From Picocystis sp. L7 (Eukaryota > Chlorophyta > Picocystophyceae > Picocystales > Picocystaceae): a DNA stretch of 64,000 nt. The stretch's first letter is position 1; every line of letters starts with the position of its first letter. A program made the translations under genes and the position numbers. The stretch spans positions 1-64,000 of the forward strand of contig QXJR01000016.1 in the NCBI GenBank assembly GCA_020975725.1. The letters run 5' to 3'. A model generated the notes under the pieces. That model searched no databases and had not been told where the DNA came from. It saw nothing but the letters and a program-made list of their open reading frames with translations. Positions 32,131 through 41,805 of the stretch are shown in pieces.

Positions 32131-33663
32131 ATGATCCACGAAGAAAACAGCCATGCCGATGCCGGAACGGATGAACCATCCCCTGCAACGGTGGTCGGAC
32201 AAGACGTGGAAGGCAACGACGATGAAAGGGAAGTGTCGGTGAAAGATGCGGAACCCTCGAAGTTTGCATGGGCCAAAGCGATACTTTGGATAGGACCCGC
32301 CTGGGTGGCCTCGGCCATCGCAGCTGGACCCGCCACCATGGCCAGCGTCCTTGGAGCAGGATCCGCCTTCGAGTACAAACTGCTGTGGGTGGTGATATTG
32401 TCCGCCTTCCTTGGAATGATGTCTCAACTCCTCTCCATGCGCTTGGGCCTGCTCACCGAGGATGGAATCGTCTCCGTCGTGGAGAAAAAACTGGGCAAGT
32501 TCTGGGCCTGGGTCCTTGTGGTGGACACTGTTATCGCTGCTGGACTTGCGCAGCTTGTGTTGGTCAAGGGACTGTGTGATGTAAGCGAAGAAATCACTGG
32601 GCTGGATGCCCGGATATGGGCGGCAATCTGGTCCCCCGTGCTTGCCCTGAGCCTTACGATTGGTGGATACAAGCTGCTGGAGTTCGTCGCCAAGATCCTC
32701 GTGGTGGGCCTGGTGGGCATTTTTGTAGCTGCCCTCTTTACCGTTTCCATCTCGAGCAAAGCAGCCTCTGGTTTGATCCCTACTTTGCCTGCTGGATCAG
32801 GAAACAATATAGCTGCGATCCTCGGAGGAGCAGTGCATATCACGTTGATCACCATGCAATCCTACACGATGAAGGCGCGTGGGTGGGACATGAGCAATCA
32901 CCGCCTTGCTTGCGTAGACATCGTGCTCTCCATGCTCTTTGCATTTGGCACCTACAGCGTGGCCATTTTCCTGGTAGCCGCTGCGGAGCTTTTTCCAGTG
33001 CCAGAACAATGCCCTGTGTTGACACCGACCTGTGCATCGCTTGCTTTGGAGCCAATTGCTGGATCTTCATCAAAGTGGCTCTTCTTGATAGGCCTGTGGT
33101 GTGCATCCTTCACCACTGTGGGGGGCAACAGTGTGATTCCACCGTTCCTTGTGGCAGACAAGCTGGGATGGGGTACGACCATCAAGGACATGCGCTTTAG
33201 GATCATGCTTGGATGTTGGGCGTTCATTTGTGGTGTGGGTGTGTTTCTGCAAGGAGATCTTTTCCAAAGCCTCCGGAATATATTAGCGGTGGGCCTTATC
33301 GCCACACCGTTTGCCTTGGTTATCGTCTTGTACATGCTGAATGATGAGAAAACGGTGGGTGTCACTGCGGGTATCCTCGCAAACGCCACTGGGCTGTTGT
33401 TGTTAGGTATCTCCTGGCTTTCCATTGGCTACTACCTCTACGACATGATTGAACCCGCAGTAGAAGCTTCTTCTTTTGCCCCCATTTCTGACGATCCAGC
33501 AAACATTTTGGTGCTGATATTTACTTTTGTGATCACCACTTTGACCTTTGTGCTTATCGGTTTCTTTGTCAGAGAAAAGTGGATGGCAAGAAAACACGAA
33601 ACCCGGTCTGAGATGCTACCCCAGACATTGCCAAATGCCAGTAGTATTGCAGCCAGCGAGTAA
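32131..33663 (+). CDS. NRAMP-family transporter, atypical substrate site
   Basis: 510 residues, intronless. A polar N-terminus of about 45 residues precedes a LeuT-like membrane domain with about 11-12 spans. The first span and its sequel (GPAWVASAIAAGPATMASVLGAGSAFEYKLLW and LLSMRLGLLTEDGIVSVV, split here) align with NRAMP/SLC11 TM1-TM2. The family metal-binding DPGN of TM1 is replaced by a GPAT-type sequence. TM6, normally with MPHN, reads GAVHITLITMQSY, so both metal-liganding helices are changed. Bacterial relatives with a GPGT-like TM1 form a separate, poorly known NRAMP clade. It is therefore a transporter of the NRAMP fold whose ion cannot be assumed to be Mn or Fe. It diverges from the folate-receptor-like gene. 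Confidence 0.8.
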   Translation: MIHEENSHADAGTDEPSPATVVGQDVEGNDDEREVSVKDAEPSKFAWAKAILWIGPAWVASAIAAGPATMASVLGAGSAFEYKLLWVVILSAFLGMMSQLLSMRLGLLTEDGIVSVVEKKLGKFWAWVLVVDTVIAAGLAQLVLVKGLCDVSEEITGLDARIWAAIWSPVLALSLTIGGYKLLEFVAKILVVGLVGIFVAALFTVSISSKAASGLIPTLPAGSGNNIAAILGGAVHITLITMQSYTMKARGWDMSNHRLACVDIVLSMLFAFGTYSVAIFLVAAAELFPVPEQCPVLTPTCASLALEPIAGSSSKWLFLIGLWCASFTTVGGNSVIPPFLVADKLGWGTTIKDMRFRIMLGCWAFICGVGVFLQGDLFQSLRNILAVGLIATPFALVIVLYMLNDEKTVGVTAGILANATGLLLLGISWLSIGYYLYDMIEPAVEASSFAPISDDPANILVLIFTFVITTLTFVLIGFFVREKWMARKHETRSEMLPQTLPNASSIAASE

Positions 33664-33960
33664 GTGGGTCGGATGTGGAGTTTTTACTGCAAGTACCCAC
33701 TGACAGTGGGATTTAACTACTGAAAACCAGTGCATTCCTTCGGCGTCACTTGCGCTCCTTATCGATGGGCTGTGGAATGAATTTGAATGTCCTATGGCAC
33801 GAAGTGCCTTGGTGTGCTAAGAATGTTCTTTTCGTGGTGCACCCATGGCGTTGCAACGTACAAGATGACTGTTTCACTCCTGTTGATGACACGTTGGCAA
33901 GCCATCGAAGACCCTCCCAGATTGCATACTGGGTAGATGCATAGGAACGAAGGGAATACA

Positions 33961-35117
33961 TGTGAAGAACTGTTGAGGCGCGGTGAAACGAACTTCAAGA
34001 TCCTGAATTGATCGCGAAAAATTCTTGCTTGACAAGCCAAGGGAGTACTTGGCGCGAGGGAATTTGTGCAGACAAGCAGCTGTAAGCAGAATATTCTCTT
34101 TTCTCCGTATTTCCCTCGATGGGTGCACGACTGTACTGTTCGCCAGATTTTGCTTACTATCTGTTTTGCAGACCTCCGACCACCAGTGAACCCTCTGTCA
34201 CTGTAAAGAAATTTAGACGGAAAAAGGGGACCTGCCGGAGCAGAATGCAAGTCTCTCGTGGTAGAAGGTCGAGACTGCATCCTAACCTGCCTGTCTGAGC
34301 AATATCGATTGAGTGTTTGCGCATATTTTCCCTTCTTTTCCAGACTGGGATGAGTGTGACATTCATATTCGTATTGCGACCCTCGTCTATCGGGAAGGCA
34401 CCTTTGTTGACGCGCATCTTATGGCTAGGTATCTGCAGTCAACCTCCAAATTGCCACCTGCACGTTCATCACCAGCCAATTGACCATGACCACAGCAGCT
34501 AGCATTAAGGATAGCAAGAGCAATTGATATGGCCGCATCAACCAACCTTGCATATTCTGAGTGTTCTGCAGATGCCCGCCCTGCCACATCCTTGATAGTT
34601 CACCGAAGTCGATGGATAAAATAGCATAGTAGGCCGCAAGGTGGACTCCTCTTGAAGGCAGCTTGTGCACATCGCCTGAAGATCCTCTCATGAGCTTACA
34701 TCATACCTGCCCGTGTGCCCAATGTCAGGTGAACTCTAATGCTTGATTTTCTTCTTGACATGTAGTCTCATGCACTGCTGGTCGGGTTCACATCCAAAGC
34801 AGGTATTAAATCCATGAGTTTCCTCGAAGCTTACCATACCTTTTTCTAATTACAGGAGGTTCCGTCAACGAGTTAGGTTCCCTAAAGCAATGCTCAGCTA
34901 TTCGCAGTGGCTCGGCAATTTCGCGTCCTGCATAGCCAAGCAATTCCATCGTGTGGCTGGCTGGAAGAATCCAAGCAATTTATCCACACAGAACAGCGCT
35001 CGACTTGGGCTAGGAGTGGAACATCCAACCACATTGATGAGTTGTCATTCCGTTTGTGTATCGACTTGCCAGATGCGGATAGGCTGTCCCGTTCTATCTG
35101 GGGAAGGCCCACATTAA
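33961..35117 (+). CDS. multi-exon gene, unrecognised product (partial model)
   Basis: Several plus-strand exons can be placed by strong acceptors and frame continuity: up to 34081 (donor GTAAGC), 34172-34260, 34344-34428 (acceptor after CTTCTTTTCCAG, donor GTATCT), one near 34510-34614, 34766-34802 and 34856-35117 (stop). Phases agree for the exons listed. Coding stretches include SVTVKKFRRKKGTC, DWDECDIHIRIATLVYREG, RAIDMAASTNLAYSECSAD and, at the end, AMLSYSQWLGNFASCIAKQ. Introns are 53-90 bp. The start was not found and may lie between 33700 and 33990. The fourth exon has a weak acceptor and an uncertain donor. I do not recognise the protein. Confidence 0.5.
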
Positions 35118-35525
35118 GATGATTGAGCAGAAGCTTCCTAGAGGCGGAGACCCTGCAGCTTGGCAGCTGCCACGACAAGTCCCAGTCCTTTCTGGGAGGT
35201 GGGAACGAAGTTGGAAGGGGTCCACAGGGAAGATGGATGTCGACGTCCTTGAAAGGTGGGGGGATAGCACGGGAAGCACAAAAATCGTCCAAGACAAACA
35301 GGCTTGGCCATATTCATCGGCGTTTGGGAGACGCGTTCCAACTGCGAAAGGGAATGGAGCGACTCCGTTCAGTCTCCAGCATTTCCCAGGAATGGCCGGT
35401 AAGCAACAAAGGAGAGCAGGTCGAAGGTGCGAAGGAACGGTAACCATGTTTGATTGCATTGGCCCGGAAAATCATGCAACATGCGGTGCTTGGGCAGCGA
35501 TTCTTGCAAATGCGGTCGCCCAAAT

Positions 35526-36209
35526 TCACTTCCTTTGCTTGGCGCTGTACGCATCATCGAAGAACGCAACTTCGAGTTCCATCATGCTGCAGAAACGTCT
35601 CGCCATGTTCTCCTGCAGTTCCCGGTCGGCATCTCTTCCCACTCGGTCTGTTTCGTCGCGCAGCCATCCCACGAAGCTTTGAAACTCGGGTATGGCATGG
35701 AGGTCGATCCATTCCGCAAAGTAGAACGCTTGGGGTCGCTCTGGGCCCAAGGCGGTGGCCCAAGTCAGGTAGCTCCATTCTGCAGCCAAGAGGGTGGCCA
35801 ATGCCTCACCGTAGTGACATGCATCGGAGGTGGCTTCTTGGATGAGTCTTTGAAAGCCAAGGGTTGCCTGGCTCGGCATTTCGTTCTCCCACTGTTCGTT
35901 GGTGACCCCCAAGGCTTGAAAGGATCGCAAGAAGTAGCTGTTCTCTTGGCTGGTCACGTCGGCCAGGAACCTGGCCAACGGCGCTTTGCTCTCCATGGTC
36001 GGTGCTTTGGCCACCGCACTACCAAGCAGGCTCGCGAACGCGTTGACGAAGAGGTAATCTTGCATCAGGTACCTTCGGAACACGTCTGGATCGAGGTTCC
36101 CTTGGCCCATTTCGTGCACGAATCGATGTCCCACGGCTCGTTCCCAGTGTTCCTTCGCCATCTCTCTCATCCCATCGGAGAACCTCGTCCCATCCCTCGC
36201 ATCAGCCAT
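35526..36209 (-). CDS. TenA/THI-4-like protein
   Basis: 227 residues, the usual TenA length, starting at the ATG of MADARDG. The ORF continues upstream without a further credible start, so a transit peptide on another exon cannot be excluded. TenA enzymes hydrolyse or salvage aminopyrimidine breakdown products of thiamine. The helical fold signature is visible: RRYLMQDYLFVNAF (43-56) with Asp51 in the place of the conserved pyrimidine-binding Asp, EALATLLAAEWSYLTWA (135-151), and the C-terminal MELEVAFFDDAYS with the conserved Glu. Where classical TenA has a nucleophile Cys (LLPC.W), this protein has LLAAEW. That fits the TenA_E clade or a non-thiaminase role. Confidence 0.85.
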   Translation of the reverse strand: MADARDGTRFSDGMREMAKEHWERAVGHRFVHEMGQGNLDPDVFRRYLMQDYLFVNAFASLLGSAVAKAPTMESKAPLARFLADVTSQENSYFLRSFQALGVTNEQWENEMPSQATLGFQRLIQEATSDACHYGEALATLLAAEWSYLTWATALGPERPQAFYFAEWIDLHAIPEFQSFVGWLRDETDRVGRDADRELQENMARRFCSMMELEVAFFDDAYSAKQRK

Positions 36210-37946
36210 CGCAAGGGATGCGCGCGTGTCCCCTTTCGCCGCGGATTGCGCTTCGCGTTTCGCGAAGAATCCCACCGTCGATCCCTCGAGGAGTTTCTTC
36301 TCCACTCGGGTCGAAAGGTGAGAGGCAAGGTGCAACTGCGGGAAGGAGTGCAACTGGGTTCGGGGAAGGGAGACGGGCTGGAAGTGGACCTGCAGCCACA
36401 CCCCCTCGCCCGATGGGAAAGCGACACCACCCTCGGTCCAAAGGGTGGAAACGTTCCAATCGAAGGTACGGTCTCGACCCGATTTCCCTTCTGTTCGTCG
36501 TTCGAAGCGGAGGGGGAATCGACAACCCCACCGGAGCACTCCGTTCCGGATGGAAGAATGGGACGAAAGGGGAAAGGAATGGAGAAACAACGCGGTGATG
36601 CAATCCATCGAAGAGAAAAAAGTGCGCATCCCCTCCATCTCCAACAATGGGCTCGAGGGGCACATGCTCGATGCGTTCAACGTCTAGGGAACCTTTGGGG
36701 GAGGAAATGGGGCGCAAGGATTACGACGAGGAGGGGGACGAGGAATGCCATTGTATCCGTTGAACTCCAACGGGTTATCTCCAACCATGCACGAATTCCT
36801 TCCCGATTGCAAAAGGAATGCCGTTCGATCTCTCTCCTGTAGAGACCAAACATTTCGAACCTTTCACGCGCTTTCGCGACGCATGATGAAACGGTGGTAT
36901 CTCACAACCACCCTTGGGGTGAAAATGCTTACACAGAAACTTTCGGCCATTCTCTGTGAAAGGGGAGCCATCGAATCCAGCTCAAGCACGACACGAGCGT
37001 ACTACTAGCTTTCGACTATGGATCGGGCATCAACATCGTTCTTGTGAGTGGCTAGTTGCATCCGAGGGTGTCTTCCAAGTCAAGCATTCGAATAGCTCAC
37101 CATTGCTACAAGCTTGGGACACTGCATGGAGAGCTTCCTCAAGTAAAAACTAGAGAAGGGAGTCATCTATTGGCTAAAGCATCCGATTTTGGATGTAAGC
37201 GCATGCTTCGATTTCTAAGTTGTGAAACGGCTCGAGTTTTGTCACGACTAGGGGTTGGCAAAAAACGGGACTCGCGCAAAGTGCACGGCATTGAGCTGGC
37301 GATTCGGTCACGTGGCAACATACACTCTTGGAAGGCGATCGCTTGGTCTCTCCCAGGAGATTTCAACCCCGCTGGCAAACCTAGGGCAAGGGCACATCAC
37401 AACCCCTCCACAAGGAAGTGTTGCGAACAAGGTCGCAACAGAAGCTTGATCCCTTGTTTTTTCATGCAAAAGCGCACGCCTCCAGGCTTTCCTTGGCTCC
37501 CGCTACGTTCTCTTCATCCTTCTCCCTCCCCCCACAGGATCCCCAGCGTTGGATCGCCCGTTCGTTGGTGTTTCCTACATCAAAGGTCTATCCTGATACT
37601 GCTCTGTCATGGCCGTCGTGAATCGTCCCATTTTCCTTGGGATCGAGCGACTTGGCGCTGCGGACCTGCACCGTTCCCATGGACGGGCATCGCGTTTGAA
37701 CCGGAAACCAGACCCCGAAGGATAGGAGCTGCGATCTCCTTTCCATCGGACGAAGCGTCCGGTCTAGACCCGAGAGGTCGTCCGGATCGTCGGAGGGGGG
37801 GACAAGGGTGGGTGGTTGGTTTCGGTCCCTTCTCGGACCGTCCGACACCTGCACGGCGTTGTCCGACGTTGGATCCGCTTCTGGAAGCTTCTGGAGGGGC
37901 TTCGGAAGCCCATCGGACGGTGCAGGTGCCTTGTACGGTCTTGCAC
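36210..37946. other. intergenic, no gene recognised
   Basis: 5' flanks of the divergent TenA-like and OTU genes. Several long overlapping ORFs at 36200-36720 are out-of-frame continuations with skewed composition. Nothing domain-bearing is seen, though small exons would be missed. Confidence 0.5.
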
Positions 37947-39500
37947 ATGGCCCAGGCGCGCACCACGGCCGAGCTGGTGCGTGATCTGCCCAAGCTGCGT
38001 CCCAATCCGTCCATCTCGCTGGAAAGCTACTGGAAGAGCACCGGGAAGCTCGTCACACAGGTGCGTGGACGCAAGAGGAAAGGGAGATCGTAGACGACAA
38101 GACGTGTGCATGGATCGCTGACCACGAAAAAACGCGACAGGCGGAGCTCTTCCGAACCGTCAACGACGAAGAGAAGCTGTTCAGGACCCTCTTCCGGATC
38201 GTCAGGTGCGATCGCGAAACCGATGGTGCTGGCACCCGCGATGCCGAGAGGGATGCGAAACGGATCCATGCAAGATGGAGCGATAGGCTACGCCGGACAC
38301 GCGGAAAGGAAACGAGTCAATGTCCAACCGAACTCAGCATGGCTGACGTCCGAAACGACCGCCTGCAGTTTGACGTTAGAAACCGTTCCCAAGCACAAAG
38401 ATTGCAAACTGCCCAAATATGCCAACTATGCAGCTGCGTTTCGTAGGGTCGGCCTGCAGGCCTTGGAGGAGACGGAAAAGCTTAAGTCAGAGATCAATGA
38501 AAAAGCGAAGCAAGCCGCGGCGATACGGGCCGCTCACGCTCAACAACGACAAGTGGATGGTGCACCTGCCTCACGTAAGGAAGACCCTCCTCGGTCTGCA
38601 CTTCCCAAACAACAGAATCCCTCGGAAAGTGCTGGGGTAGACTTTGATGCCCTGATGCAAGCTCAGCCTAATCCACACTCTGTGCTACACCCTGGCCTTG
38701 TTTCCATGCCCCGGAACTCCAGCCAGGACCAGGGAGAAATCGTGGATTCTGGGACAACATCCATGGCACAGTATGGAGGGATGGATACAGAGAACCTCGC
38801 ACGCACAGTAGAAAGTGGAGAAGAACAAACTGGGCAGTATGGTATCATGCAGGTAGAAGAGTCAGGATATCCACCTGTCTCGGAAGTGGACACAAGGAAC
38901 ACCAATTCGTATGAAGAAAATGCACGTTGGCAGGTGCCTCCTGATGGTGTGCCTGGCCCACAAGTCGGTCAATATCCCTATCATGTGCAAGTGGGCAGAC
39001 CAGTGGTAGTAAGGCACGTCCCACGTCCAAACAAAGCCTTTCCTTCAGAGGACCTGGCCAAGACGGACTACGAGCGCCTTCGTCAGCGACTTGAGCTTTA
39101 TGGGTTGCAGGAAAAGGTGGTGAGAGGAGACGGGAACTGTCAGTTCCGGGCCATATCAGATCAACTCTATGGCGATCCTGAGCGGCACAAAGAGGTCCGC
39201 GAGCAAGTCATACTGCAGCTGAGGAATAACGAGGCATTGTACCGAGATTATGTTGCAGACGACGATGGCGGCTTTGAAGCATACCTGAATCGAATGGCAC
39301 AAGATGGTGCATGGGGCGATCACATCACGTTGCAGGCAGCTGCTGATGTTTATTGTGTCCGATTTTCTATCATATCGTCCTATCCTGGAGATGAGTTTCT
39401 GATCAAAATTGAACCCAATGGTCAAGAAAGCAGCCCAATCTACTGGCTCAGTTTCTGGGCTGAAGTGCACTACAACAGCCTATATCCTAATTACAAGTAG
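37947..39500 (+). CDS. USP8/AMSH-type N-terminal domain fused to OTU deubiquitinase (3 exons)
   Basis: Exons 37947-38060, 38141-38205 and 38369-39500; introns of 80 and 163 bp, both with donor GTGCG. The phases agree exactly and give 436 residues. Residues about 18-95 read as a USP8_dimer (MIT-like) domain: PSISLESYWKSTGKLVTQAE, then LFRTLFRIVSLTLETVPKHKD, as in AMSH and USP8, where it recruits the enzyme to ESCRT on endosomes. A low-complexity linker follows. The OTU cysteine protease domain starts at about 295 with Asp314 and Cys317 in GDGNCQFRAISDQLYG and His427 in FWAEVHYNSLYP. It resembles plant OTU proteins. Known relatives join this N-terminal domain to JAMM or USP catalytic domains, so the OTU fusion is unusual. 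Confidence 0.85.
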
Positions 39501-40725
39501 GAAGCTTTCTGGGGCAGCGCACAGTTCTATGGTCCAATAAATTACTCGCCGTTGAATACTATCACAGAGAGCGCATTTATCTTGTACAGCTGGCCTTTTC
39601 CATTCCATGAAGCTCCGTTGAGAGTTATCTTGTGTTTGGATGGTACCAGAGCTGCACAAGACCACAATTTGCGGCCCATTTGCTGCTTCAAAGTGCAGTA
39701 CCGGTACTCCATTCAAAATTTCTGCCGGCAAGAATTGGTCTGTTTCCTGTTTTTGTGGGCTTCGTGGTGGGTCATGGCTTGTTGTTCTGCTCCAACACCA
39801 TGTTCACCCATGCTGTCGTCTTATGGTGGTCACTGGTAGATTCAAGAGGTGGTAGAAGCTGTCTTGTCATGCAAGCAGAGCAATTGTCTTGCAAGTGACC
39901 GAGATGTAGGCTTTGAAACCACGGGAAAATCCGCTAGTAGGCCATCAGGTTGATCCGGATCAATGTCCGGGCCTTGGTCTAGGTGCTGGATCTCCACAAG
40001 CACATTATTTGGATTCGTGTGGTGCTACACCAGACTATAATGCTTCAATGGCGAATATTGCCTTCTCGTTCCTGTGGGTATGCGTGAAGTTTATGCGTGG
40101 CCTAGAATGTGCATGGTGTGCGAATCACAAAATTATCGAATGCACCTAGAGTGTGCCACTCACGCAGAGGCAACCCTCCACCATACGGGCATCGCCAACT
40201 CAGGCGCCGTTTCAATGGCCTCTGCTCTATCTTTCGGCATTGTGCCCAGGCCACAAGGTGGTACTGCTCACGATGCTTGTTGCTGGTGAAATGTTTGCCT
40301 CTATACCTTATCTGGAGGGAACAATACAGTCTTTATGCCTTCATCTATACTTTCATGAGCGCCGCGCCAGGTTGGCGGATGGGTGCCTGACGTGTTTGAG
40401 AGTCGTCGAGGGCGAATTTGATCCATGCAACCACCGGTCTCAAGATTGCCATGCTGCCGACATGATCCTTCACTTGCACTTCAAAGATACCTCTCACCCG
40501 TCCAGGTGATTTGTCTCTTGCTTGTTTACAGCACCAGTTGCATAATGAAGTCATGGCTGGTCAATGACCTGGTTTAAGAAACGATTGCTTGTGCACACAC
40601 AGAAGAAATTTTGTATTTTTCTTACCTGAAATAAAATTGCAGCGTTGTAGTGCTGGGATTCCTACCCTGGAATGCCCAATACAGGGCACAAACACAGCAT
40701 ACTTGATTGCGTTGTAGACAACAGG
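39501..40725. other. no gene resolved; possible minus-strand exons
   Basis: Between convergent OTU and patatin genes. On the minus strand, 39480-39725 reads AEILNGVPVLHFEAANGPQ... and about 39842-40030 reads NVLVEIQHLDQGPDIDPDQP..., both protein-like. I could not link them into a gene, and the first would overlap the OTU stop. Confidence 0.35.
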
Positions 40726-41805
40726 CTAGTCGTTCCTCTTTGAAACCCAAATTCTTGCATCCATCTTGCCCTGCTGAAAGAGGGCATCAATGTTTTCAAG
40801 ATCTGGAAAGAGCAAACCACGCTGGTGTTGATAGCAAGTTGTTGCAAGCGGGTTTTCTACATACTTTCCTGGATAGATGTCTGCGTTTCTCATGACGGTA
40901 GGGACCCGGAGTGGAAAGTATGGGCAATGCTGCGGAAGCAGCCCTTGTTTCTGGAAAGGTGCATCCCTGCTACTTCCAAAGCAACCTAAGTTTCGGACAC
41001 CATTCTCCAGCAGGGAGCCTACCTGCGAAGCGGCAAAGTTGCATGGTCTCCCGGGGTTTTGAGTGTAGTCACCGGGCTGATTGACTCGTACACGAATGCA
41101 TTCGAATACACCTTCTGGGCAAAACTTTCCTTGGGGCATTTGGAATGCACCATCAATAATCGGCATGCTACGGAACAGGACGTAAGGCTGGCAAGCCGAC
41201 CAGCAAGGTACGAACGTTGCAGCGCCTACTGCATCTGCCAGATCTTCGTTGCTCTTGTAGTCGCTGATTTCCATGTGGGTAGAGCGTGTTTGTCCTCTTG
41301 TTTTCGGGTTCAAAGCCAAGATGAAAGTACGCAGTTTGCCGCTGCACCTTTGATACGCAAGTGGCTCGTTTCCAATGATGCGATCGACAGTATTTCGGAT
41401 TTCACGGTAAAGCGTTCCTTGGCATGGAAGCAATTCCTTGGTTCGATCCCAGTTGTCCTGGCATTTGCGAGCCAGTTCTCTCAGTATTTGGTACGCGTCC
41501 TCAAAAGGGTAGCGTAGACATGATGCGAGGGCCACCAACGCCCCTGCACTGCTGCCACTGACGATGGTATGGCCTGGCTGTATGACACCCAACTCTTCCA
41601 AGGATGCCATGACGCCAAAGTAGTAAGATGACAAGAATGCCGACCCATCCAAGCCTACAGCAAGTGTGATGTTTTCTTCGGTTCTCCTCTCCGGTCGATC
41701 CATGACCTGTTCGAAAGAGCCGTGGGCCACATTAGGCCAGGTTGACTGGCAGGCAAAATGCACCAACCAAGCCCAAGTTGCGAGCAAACCACTTGTTCGC
41801 ACCAT
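40726..41805 (-). CDS. secreted patatin-like phospholipase
   Basis: 359 residues from the ATG of MVRTSGLLATWAWLVHFACQ, which is a good signal peptide; a longer in-frame ORF exists upstream, but its extra residues are polar and the signal would become internal. Patatin-like enzymes hydrolyse acyl esters of membrane lipids with a Ser-Asp dyad. Visible parts: an oxyanion-type Gly motif (GLDGSAFLSSYYFGV, from 51), the nucleophile elbow GSSAG at 84-88 (Ser86), and the Asp of IDGA at 218. The usual DGG is DGA here, as in many family members. Many cysteines fit export. It is probably a secreted or luminal lipid acyl hydrolase. Confidence 0.85.
   Translation of the reverse strand: MVRTSGLLATWAWLVHFACQSTWPNVAHGSFEQVMDRPERRTEENITLAVGLDGSAFLSSYYFGVMASLEELGVIQPGHTIVSGSSAGALVALASCLRYPFEDAYQILRELARKCQDNWDRTKELLPCQGTLYREIRNTVDRIIGNEPLAYQRCSGKLRTFILALNPKTRGQTRSTHMEISDYKSNEDLADAVGAATFVPCWSACQPYVLFRSMPIIDGAFQMPQGKFCPEGVFECIRVRVNQPGDYTQNPGRPCNFAASQVGSLLENGVRNLGCFGSSRDAPFQKQGLLPQHCPYFPLRVPTVMRNADIYPGKYVENPLATTCYQHQRGLLFPDLENIDALFQQGKMDARIWVSKRND

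Noticed and set aside
36200-36720. Upstream extension of the TenA ORF and overlapping ORFs
   Set aside because: The added 157 residues show no TenA similarity and have biased composition; the internal ATG gives the family length.
38027-38269. Minus-strand ORF opposite the OTU gene introns
   Set aside because: It lies across two introns and exon 2 of the spliced plus-strand gene and has no domain.
38106-38368. Unspliced N-terminus of the OTU ORF from ATG 38106
   Set aside because: It would replace a conserved domain with low-complexity sequence; the spliced model restores the domain with matching phases.
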